A stretch of DNA of 64,000 nt, from the NCBI GenBank assembly GCA_030068145.1, contig JAPJBO010000185.1, positions 1 through 64,000 on the forward strand. The letters run 5' to 3'. Below, one piece after another: positions 10,471-20,600 of this stretch. The stretch's first letter is position 1, and every line of letters begins with the position of its first letter. The notes beneath the pieces are model-generated. The model was not told where the DNA came from. It made no database searches and was given only the letters and a program-made list of their open reading frames with translations. Source of the stretch: Diplonema papillatum. Its lineage: Eukaryota; Euglenozoa; Diplonemea; Diplonemida; Diplonemidae. A program made the position numbers and the translations under genes.

Positions 10471-10550
10471 AGAACCACGGTGTCTACACGTCGGGACGTT
10501 TTGCATGCCGCCCCTACAGGAGCAGGCTGCAGAGCACATTAGATGGGGCT

Positions 10551-11312
10551 GTGGCACGGTGCCGATACGCCCGCCCGCCTAGAGTAGTCCAGATTGTATT
10601 CTCTGGGGAAAACCTTTGTACCGAAGAGGACTACGGTGTTGTGCACCTCGAGGCGTTTGGCATACCCTGCAGGGTCAAAACCTTGTGTCTTTTTGGCAAA
10701 CGCTGCCGCGGGGCCGACAGAAGCCCAAGAAAAAAATTGGATTTTTTTTTTTTGCTCAACTACAACGTAGTCTACCAGCGGCCGATAGCTCTCTTTATCC
10801 TCACCCGGACCGGCAGCCCTACGTACTTGCGGCTCGGAAGTGATCAACAAGACGAATCGGCAATTATGCTCGCTCACTACGGCGAGATGCATTACGACTA
10901 CGTCCCTGAGGTTTTTCGAGCAAGCTACGCGGAGCAGTGGTGCCAAGGGCTCGGTAGCCCGGCTGATAGCCCAGCGCGAGACGAAGGTGACCACCTGGAG
11001 GTACGAGCCTCACCGGAACCTCAGCGCCAGCGCAGCGGCCTCACCGACTCGTCTTCAACCGCATCCGCAACCACAACCACGTCCAGTCATACCACATCCA
11101 CAGCCGAACGAGGAGCTTCTTCATCTCAACCAGACCACTCGTCGACTGTCCGCGCCCCTTCAAATGACCGAGCACGATCCGCAAGTCGGGAAACATATCG
11201 GTGTATCCACTGCAGAACAGCGGTCACCAAAGCTGGTTCACCATTCGTGGGAGAAATAGGTCTCAGAATTCACATGAGGCAATGCTCCCAAAATCCAAAC
11301 CTGAAACGGTAA
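10551..11312 (+). pseudogene. OTU-like / zinc-finger ORF remnant of a mobile element
   Basis: The open frame ends with TAA at 11,310. Its first about 70 codons run through repeat A and are probably not original coding sequence. From about 10,765 it resembles the end of an OTU domain: a hydrophobic strand, then LAHYGEMHYDYVPEV, comparable with the His motif QHYDSV in the LINE at the left of the window. A Ser/Thr/Arg-rich linker follows, then a C-terminal C2HC finger (CIHC ... GLRIHMRQC). OTU plus a nucleic-acid-binding finger fits a retroelement protein. The N-terminal Asp/Cys half of OTU is absent, so it cannot be a working protease. The last 40 bp belong to a dispersed repeat seen again at 39,835. 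Confidence 0.5.
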
Positions 11313-11522
11313 CAAACCCAGTTTCACTGGAGTGCCCGTTCCCGGCGAGCTACGAGGGAACGAACCTGTGAGAGTGCCAACGCTACTCTTTCAATAACGT
11401 ACATATAAAAGGTGTCACGGGACTAGCCGGCAGCCGCTGCTTAACGGCGTATCACGAGGGCGGCCCTGAGATTACCCCCTCAGGTGACACCACTTTATCT
11501 TTAGCCATACTTCAACTTGCTT
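11269..11522 (+). repeat. 3' end of the OTU/zinc-finger element, copy 1
   Basis: Begins CACATGAGGCAATGCTCCC inside the ORF, passes through GCCCGTTCCCGGCGAGCTAC and ends near TATCTTTAGCCATACTTCAA. The same about 250-300 bp block is at 39,835-40,132 directly after the 180-aa gene. Both contain GGTGTCACGGGAC and the partly complementary CAGGTGACACC. Confidence 0.85.
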
Positions 11523-11678
11523 TGTTTTTAAGCGAAACAGTCTCGGAAAAGCAAGCGGCTCCATTCAAGAACGTCTCGCCATCCTAGCTCTACGCCCTTC
11601 TGCCGCACAAACTGCGTTCGCAGTTACACAAATTCAAGCATCAGGGGCAAGCCTAAAGCAACCGAAGGGAGCAAGAAA

Positions 11679-14600
11679 ATGTCTTACAGAGGAGGAGGCG
11701 GCGGAGGTTACAGGGTATGCAAATCTTCTTGTATAGCAGGCTTCGTCGGGCGAGGAAACGATGGGTGTTGGAACGAGGGCCGTGGATCGTGTCTCAAGCA
11801 AGATATTGGACAAGTCAACGACGCGTGACTGTGTCATACGTTCTGTCGTGTACTCTGCTTCGTGTCCATATATTCTGTACAGCACAGTTTCACGGGCTAC
11901 CTCCACTCCGTTTACCGGTCACGACTGTTTGGTCATACATCAGTCTAGTAAGGGATTGCATTAGTACTAACGTCCCTCGGGACTACCGACATGCCTTCAA
12001 CTACCCGGAGCAGCACTGTGCACATCCGTCAATATTGGATTCTGCGACCGAAAAAGCAGCATCGGGATATTCTAGTCTGATTCCGAATCAGAACCCGAAA
12101 ACGTACTCCGTGTGCGGACGGAAGAAAAGTGGGACATTTTCCAGGATCTCCGTGGGCTACCACGGACACACAAAATCAGCTTTTCAAGCATGTTCTCTGC
12201 GGCTTCCATCGCACCATCTCATCAAAGGGAGAAACGAAAGAGCTGAATCTGCTAGTTCTGTCAAATTTGCACTCGAAGAGTCCGAACATTCCAAAAAGGG
12301 TCACGGTTTCAGGCCTTTTAATATTGTTGGACGTATATGCGTGCAATCCGTTCTTGATAATGGAACCGAAACGGTAAGGTTTAGCATTTCCCTCGACCCA
12401 TCGTCCCGAACACGCTGTTGTTGAGAGGATGTGGACTACAGGTGGGGGCTAAATACAATTGTGTCCTTTGAATACAATTGTCTTTTTTTTTGGCCCGTTT
12501 CAGAGTCCGTCCAGCTGAATAGAATTGTGTTGGAACACAGTTCCGTCCAGCTGAATAGAATTGTGTTGGAACACAGTTGGCTTTGGTGCAGTTGCCTTGG
12601 AATACAATTGTGCACACGGTTTCTAATCGTGGACCCTCCACAACAGGTCTGGACTCCGGTAGACTGGAGACCGGTGGTCACGTTTGTCAAGTTGTCAGTG
12701 ACCCGTTGTGAAACCTTTGTAGGCTATTACGAGTCACTGCGCAAGCGTACTAAGTAGCGTGATGACCCGGCAGGGACGCGGTTTGTCGTAAGTGGTCGGC
12801 GGTGGCGAAGGGCGACGCCCTGTGCTGTGGCGTCGCCGACTACCTCAAGATCTACTGCTGCGGCCCGGCCGTAGAAGATTGCGCAAAATCAGTGGAGAAG
12901 TAGAGTGATTTTCGAAGGTGGCGCATTCGTCGGCGGAGCGTTTGTAGGTGGCGCTTTGGCGCCCTTGGACGAATCGGCTCGTGCAGCTTGGCCGGACTGT
13001 CTCCGTCTTGGCCGCGTGACAAGGCGACTTCTGTAGAAACAATTGTATTACAAGACAATTCTATTCAACAACTGTCAAGTTCTGCCGGGGCAGGGATTGG
13101 CGTGCGTGTTTTGGAATACAATTCACAATCCACAATTCACAATCCACAGTCCACAATTGTATTTAGCCCCCCCCCCCCCCCCCCCCCCTGTGCCCGGAAT
13201 CCCACAAGGTTCCTCTATATGAGATATATCCATAACGTCAAACGCATACGGGGGGCCCATCGTTTTGAGGGCTTCCTCCCTTCTGGAAAATCCAGGCTCT
13301 GATGGTGTGATCCAAACCCTGTCCACAAACCCGGTACAAACCTACAAACCCGGCAATACTTGAAAGGGGGGGTCGCTTTTTTTTTTTTTTTTTTTTAGCC
13401 ACATGCACAGGACCTTATGGGGGGGTGCCCCCCGGACCCCCCCTGCATTAAGACTCACCGGAGAAAATGGGCTTGGTGTCTAGTCTGAAGGAGAAAATGG
13501 GGAGACGGTACGGTACATGGCACTTCAGATTCTGTCTTGTTCGGAACCTGTAACAGGAAACTGATGCCTGGTAACAGGCCTCTGGCGAAAATTCGAAATC
13601 TTGTAGATAGTTTATGGGGGGTCCAGGGGGCACCGCCCCCTGGGAGACGGTATGGTAGATGGTGCCTCAGAATCTGATGTCCTGGCTAAGGCAGGACCTT
13701 CTGCAGCCAGTGTTCTCCTCCAGAAGACACCTAGCCTACTGATGGTTGTTCTGATGAAAGGTCTCACCCTTCTTCTGTAGCACAGCCAGAATAGGAGAAA
13801 TAATTCCCACTGCAGACACCCAAAACCTCTGCCCAACCCAAGATTACTGACACCAAACTCCTGCCCAACCCAGTCCGAGGTAGTGCAAATCAACCCAACC
13901 TCCCACCCGATTTTCGATTTTTTTTTTTTTTTTTGGGTGAGTTCAGGGATTTATATAGCTTTTCCTCCTCTGCAGAAAAGTCCTCTTCGCCCTCGGGGTC
14001 CTGTGGTGGATCCAAAATTAATTAGAATTGGTAGTCAAGAGGCAAGCACTACCAGGGCAGCCCAGCCCAACCCAGTGTTGGAACAAGAATCAGACGAAAT
14101 GGTTAAGCTAATTTGTAAGACAGGGGGGGTCTGGGGGGCAGCGCCCCCCAGCGCACGGTACGGTACAGCGAAGAATTTCCGCGCCGGTCAACTCCTAGTA
14201 TTGAATCCAAATTCAGTTAGAACCGGTAGTCAACGTCTGATGCCGAACCCCAAATCTAATTAGAATCGGTACTCAACGTCCAATTTCCGATCCTGAATTT
14301 AATTAGAATTGGTAGTCAACGTCCAATTTCCGATTCCAAATTTAAATAGAATTGGTAGTCAACGTTCAGGTTTGGCTCCAAATTTAATTAAAATTGGTAG
14401 TCAACGTCTAGGTTCGGATCCACAACCAATTAGACTTGGTAGTCAACGTCTGATGCCAAATCCAAAATTTAATTAGAATTGCTAGGCAACGTCCAGTTTC
14501 GGATCCCAAATTTAATTACAATTGGTAGTCAACGTCCAGTTTCGGATTCCAAATTTAATTACAATCCGTAGTCAACGTCTGATGTCGTATCCAAAATTTA

Positions 14601-17600
14601 ATTAGAAGTGGTAGTCAACGTCCAAATTCGGATCCCAAATTTAATTAGAATTGGTAGTCAACGTCCAACTTCCGATTCTGAATTTAATTAGAATTGGTAG
14701 TATGTCGGATCCCAAATTTAATTAGAAGTGGTAGTCAACGTCTATTGTCGGATCCAAATTTAATTAGAATTGGTAGTCAACGTCCAATTTCCGATCTCAA
14801 ATTTAATTAGAATTGGTAGTCAACGTCCAATTTCCGATCTCAAATTTAATTAGAATTGGTAGTCAACGTTCAATTTTGAATCCAAATTTCATTAGAATTG
14901 GTAGTCAACGTCCAATTTCCGATCTCAAATTTAATTAGAATTGGTAGTCAACGTTCAATTTTGAATCCAAATTTAATTAGAATTGGTAGTCAACGTCCAA
15001 TTTCCGATCCCAAATTTAATTAGAATTGGTAGTCAACGTTCAATTTTGAATCCAAATTTAATTAGAATTGGTAGTCAACGTTCAATTTCCGATCCCAAAT
15101 TTAATTAGACTTGGTAGTCAACGTCTCGCCTCCCACCACCTCCGCCCCTGGCCCTCCTGCCTCCTCTTTCCCCGCCTCCGTTTTACTCTTCCTGCCCCCA
15201 TGGCTTCGCCATGGCTTTCGCCATGGCTTCGTCCCTCACCCCCGCTGATCCCGGTTGGTAGTGACCCGGCCTTACCCCAACCCCCAGCCCAAAATTAAGT
15301 CAATTTTTTTTTTTCGCGCTCGGGGTGGCCCCGAGCCCCAGACCCATATATAAATCACTGGGTGAGTTACCTCCAGGGAAGTAGCTTGAGCTCTGAGCCC
15401 CACGTAAAATCCTACCAAATGTTGTACAGAGCACTTTTCGGTCTCCTCGTGGCACTTGGTGCGTGTGGAGCTCAGACCGACACTGTGTTGAGGGGTGTTC
15501 GGACGAAATGCGGCACGTGCAAGTGGGTTTTGCTCATCGAAGGTAGCGCCACACAGCAAGAATTGCTAGCCGCTTTGTAGTCCACAGAGACTGTGGCAAC
15601 TTTGTAGTTCCACCCCAGAGACTGTCCTTCGGGAAGCAAAAAAGCCATGTGAAGAAGGTGTCGCCTGGCGGTTTTCTGCGACACCAGGGCTGACAGCTGC
15701 GGTCTTCTTGGCAACACGACATGTAACTTTACATAAGCTAATACCAGCGCCGCAGGCGCGGAAATTTTTTCAAGCTATTGGGTCAGCGCTGCAGGTATCC
15801 AAACAGCAAGAATCGCTATAGCCGCTTTGTAGTCCACAGGGACTGCGGCAAAGTTGATGCGAGTCAAGTGCACTTTCATGTACCCGACAGGGTGCTCCTC
15901 TTTGTGGTTGTCACTACTGCCCACCACAGAGAGCAGGGTGGACAACTGCGGTCTTCTTGGCAACAAGACACGAAACAATACACAAGCCAAAAATGCCAGC
16001 GCCGCAGGCGCGGAAATTTTTGCCAAGCTAGTGGGCCAGTGCAGCAGGTTCCAAAATTGAGGGTGTACGTTGCTAGAACGATGATCCAAAGGTGCAGTAG
16101 CCGTACTGTAGCATCATCCACCCACTCACTGCTCACTACATACCCACCACCACCACTGCCCACCGCACCACCCACCCACTGCACAACCTCCACGACCTCC
16201 CACCACATGGCCACCCACTACCGCTGCCCACCCACGACACCCGGCCGCTGGCTATAACTATAGTTTTTTTTTTTTTTTTTTTGGATGTTGTATGGGGTCA
16301 ACATTGGGTATATGAAGCTACTTCTCTGGTTACCTCACCCAACCGCTGCAGTGCATAACCCCCTGCACATGCAATGTGTGAGGAAACTGAACCGCCCAAG
16401 TAGGACCTTCTGATGATCATTTGCCAAATTTGCCACCTGAAACCTGAAACCGCGTCCAGGATTTGGGCTCAGGGTAGTGCGGTCAACGAAAACTCTAGTT
16501 TCCCTTTCTACTTTCTCCTACTCTCGCGGTGTACGGTTTTTATTTTCGTGGGGTTTTCGTTGCGGAGTCCCTTCCTGGGATGGGAGCCCCAAAACGGGGG
16601 GGCTCGCGGGTAAAAGGTTCTTTTTTGAGGTCAGACCAGCGCGACCCCCCTTCCGGGGGTACGGGTTGAAGAGTTGGATTTGGCACAAACAGGCTGCCGC
16701 CATCATCACAACCACAGGACCCCAAACAAACAGCCCCAACTCCCAGGTACTCCAGCGGAGCTCATAGCGGAACCCGATTATCCTATGGTCATGTGATGTT
16801 TCAAGCGTGCCTGCGGGTCGATTGAACACGGAGGAAATGAGTTTCAAAATCTAAAGCGTTGACAAGCACAGCAAGCAAATTAGGGGTTGCAGTGTGTGTC
16901 TGTGCCACAACTCACGTCCTTCCTTTCTTTCCCCACATTACCACAACTCCCTTCTCCAATTTCAAAAGTTCATTTTTTTCCGCACCGACAGCAAGTGTCC
17001 GACTAGCTCTCTATTTTTAATAAAATCTTAATCACGCCCCCGTGGCGTTCCATGCCACTCTGTGCGGATTTCGACCGGTGTGACCTGGGAAGTCGGCTTT
17101 GAGACAGAAGATGACTGCTCTTCCTGAGGTGCCGCAAGCATTAATCGCAAGACAGGTTGACTGGAGAACCAATCGTTTCTTCTCCAGGACCGCCTCGAAC
17201 AGGAATACGTGAACACAACTAACTGTGGCGCACCTGGGACCGCTTACCTGTCGCTGGGAAGCCAGGCTCGGGAAGGACGCCCTTCCGTCGCGTCGGAGCC
17301 CTTAACGACCTGATCTTCGAGGACCTGCTTGCTCCGGCAGAGGTCGCATCATTGAGAGATGCACCTGCGGGCGAACTGTGCCCAACGGATGACTGCATTC
17401 GACCAGAAGAACGTGCTTCTGAAAGACACAGTTCCAAGTGTCGCTCGCCTGCAGATGAAATTACATAGGCAGCGACCCGGCTGACATGGCAAAGATAGTT
17501 GATGAGCATATTAGTCGGAGCTTCGAGTGTTTAGCTGCCCGCAAGAAGAGACTCCTAGCACTTAGAAAGAAGCAACAGGCCGTTACGGAAGCGGATGAGC

Positions 17601-20600
17601 GGAGGGAGAACAGAGCAGCCCTACTCGCTTCTGTGCTAAGGAGATTCGACTGCGAAATCAGTCTTTGGACGAAGCTGCTGCTGGTTGAGCAGGCTCAAGC
17701 ACAGGGCACAAAGTCGGGCCAATCTTGGACAAAGGCCAAGCTTGTCAAGCACATCACAAAGCCGATGAAAACTTGCCGGCTCGTGAGCTTGAGCAACAGG
17801 CTCTATCCCGAGGCCTAAAGGTGAAGAACTCGCGACATCTTCTAAAAAGGCTAATCTCCCACGACGACGCCCAAGACCTTCCGGATGGGGTCTTGCGGTC
17901 TCGCCGCTGCCAACGGAGAGACCGGAGAGGGCGTCAAGCCTCCACACGCTCGGTGTGCCGCGGGTGGTCGGCGGGCTGCTGCTACGTCCCGTCTTCGCGA
18001 CGGGCGCGGAAACGGCGGGGTCCTGATGGCCTGTGCCACGCGTGCCTTGCCCGTCTGCACTACGACTCGGCTCTGCGCACTGAGCGTGCTCGGAAGCAGA
18101 GGCCGACGCTGACACGCTCAGGGCACCCTGTGCTGGTGCCTGAGCAGCAGGCCATGACGCAAGGACGTTACCAGGTCTACGACAAGTGCACAAAACAGAA
18201 GTGTCCGCTATGTGCTTCAAGTTCGCAGCGCACGCCGGGGCAATGTTGCCGGGACCCCCACGAGCCTGACGGTGTCTTCACGCAGTGCTGCAGAGCGCAG
18301 CCTGACGCGTTGCGGCAGCTGCGCCAGTGCCCCCGCGTGCTGCCGGAGTGGCCACCGGGGCGCCCGCGCGCCCCGGCAGGGTAGCAACCGGCTCCGGCGG
18401 CGCGTCTGACGTGGGCTCCGACGCAAACGCGGAGAGACGAGCCCGACCTGAGATCGACCGATCGCGCGGCGCCGCTGCGGCGACGTGCTGAGAAGGACCC
18501 TCCGTCCCTCGCACTCCACCAGCGCGACGGCGCCGGCGCACTTTACCACCGACTCCGCTCTGGAGGTGAGTACGAAGCCTCGAACCTAATTTCTGCGCAT
18601 CTTCTCCGAACTAAACTTGTGGGCTTGTGAGAAGCGGTGCACACCAGCGCGTTACGTTCTATGTAGCATTTTGTCATCGAAGCCCAACGGATATCATCTT
18701 GCAAAGACCCGGAAACCGGGCTGATGATGACACCTTAGCTACCCCTTATTGCTCGACGTTTTGTTCCCGTATTCCTGCGCAGCACTCAAATAATCCGGAA
18801 ACGGAGGAAATCTTTGGCGTCGTGCCCGTTATCTTTTTCTGGGGCGCGTTCTTCGAAGTGTTCCACGGGAGAGAAATTTTGGCGACGGTACGAACTTGTA
18901 AAGATCACAAATTTGCCTGGCCAGCTCTTGGAGCCAAAACATCTCTCCTTAATACTGCGCCAATGCGCCCAAATTGTGTCAAATTTCTTTGCAGCCTGCA
19001 CACTCTGCCCAGGTTTCATCTGCAGGCCGGATCTCGGGGAAGCAGGAAAGTAGCCCCCCGGGCGTCGTAGCAGTAGCTGGACATACTGTCCGAAGTACAA
19101 AATTCTCAACATATCCAATAGCGTGGCTCAACATTTCTCCTATTACAGGGCGGTGATGACCGTAGAGGAGGAGGTGACGACCGTAGAGGAGGAGGTGGTG
19201 GCTACGGAGGTGGCTCTGGTGGTGGATACGGCGGAGGCAGAGACGACCGCCGTGGAGGAGGTGGTGGTGGAGGAGGTGGTGGTTACGGAGGTGGCAGAGA
19301 CGACCGCCGTGGCGGCGATGACCGCCGTGGAGGAGGCGGCGGCGGATACGGGGGTGGCAGAGATGACCGCCGTGTTGGAGGCGACAGAGATGACCGTCGT
19401 GGAGGAGGCGGCAGGGACGACCGTGGAGGAGGCGGCGGCTACGGAGGTGACCGTGACCGAAAGGGAGGAGGTGGCTTCGGCGGAGGAAAGGACGACCGAA
19501 AGGGTGGCGGCTTCAAAGGCGGGAAAGGAGGGAAGAAGGGTGGCGGCAAGAAGAGGAGAACGCCGCAGGAGGAGGAGGTTGAGCGCAAGCTGGACGAGCA
19601 GCAGCAGGAGATGAACATTGCGAGCCCGCACTTTGCCGTTAACCTGAGCGGGAAGGTGGTGAAGCTTGTGACGATCGCGTTCCACGAGGAGGCGGGAGAC
19701 AGCACGGACGAGTGCAGCGAGCTGAGCAAGACGCTGGGACCTGCGCGGTGGGAGGCGATCATGGGCCAAGTGATCGGCAACATGCACAAGCAGATGAAGA
19801 CGGAGGAAGTGTCGTCGGATGACATCCGGTCGGCGCTGGTGCCTGCCGGAACGGTTGTGTACCTGAGGAACCCGTCGCTGCTGCCGGCGGACGGGTTCAC
19901 GCCGTTTGCGCTGAAGGTGCGGATCGGACGCGTGGCGAAGGAGTTCACGGTGTCGCTGTCGGGAGAGCGGGACATCGAGCTGACGACGGAAGGCGAAGGG
20001 ACGCACCAGTTGCAGGTGACGACGATGGTGCACAACATTGTGCAGAAGACGCTGCGCCAGAGCTACACGATGATGGACCCGAAGACGAAGAAGCTGCTGA
20101 AGGATTCGTCGACGGAAGGATCGCTGACGATCATGAAGGGGGTGAAGCCGAGGATCGAGATGCTGGCGACGGTTGCGGACCAGGCGCCTTCGATGTTCTT
20201 GGAGCTCGAGCCGTGCGTGAAGGTGACGAGCACGGCGCGGGTGTCGGACATGTTGAAGTCGCAGGACTGGAGCACGTTGGTGGGGTGCTCTGTGCTGACG
20301 CCGCACAACAACGTGCTGTACAAGTTCCGGAAGTGCACGAGGGAGACGGCCGGGGACTCGACGTTCGAGTCGAGGGGGAAGACGCTGTCGCTGGTTGACT
20401 ACTTCAAGTCGAAGCACGGGATCACGATCCCGGCGAGCGACAAGGTGATCGAGGTGAAGACGGCGGAGGGGAGGAAGGTGATCCTGCCGGCGAGCATCTG
20501 CTGCTGCGACTACCTGACGCCGGACCAGAAGGCGACGCTGCCGACGACGTGCAGCTTGCGGCCTGCGGCGCGGTTCGAGATGGTGAACGGAGCGCTGACG

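Larger units (their letters stand above)
11715..19148 (+). other. Argonaute intron 1 (7434 bp) filled with repeats
   Basis: Donor GTATGC at 11715 and acceptor TTACAG ending at 19148. Inside are a 728-bp TIR element, GC hairpin repeats, a 43-bp minisatellite, a 245-bp duplication and a broken SAP-like ORF. 11,720-12,440 shows no other gene. Confidence 0.8.
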
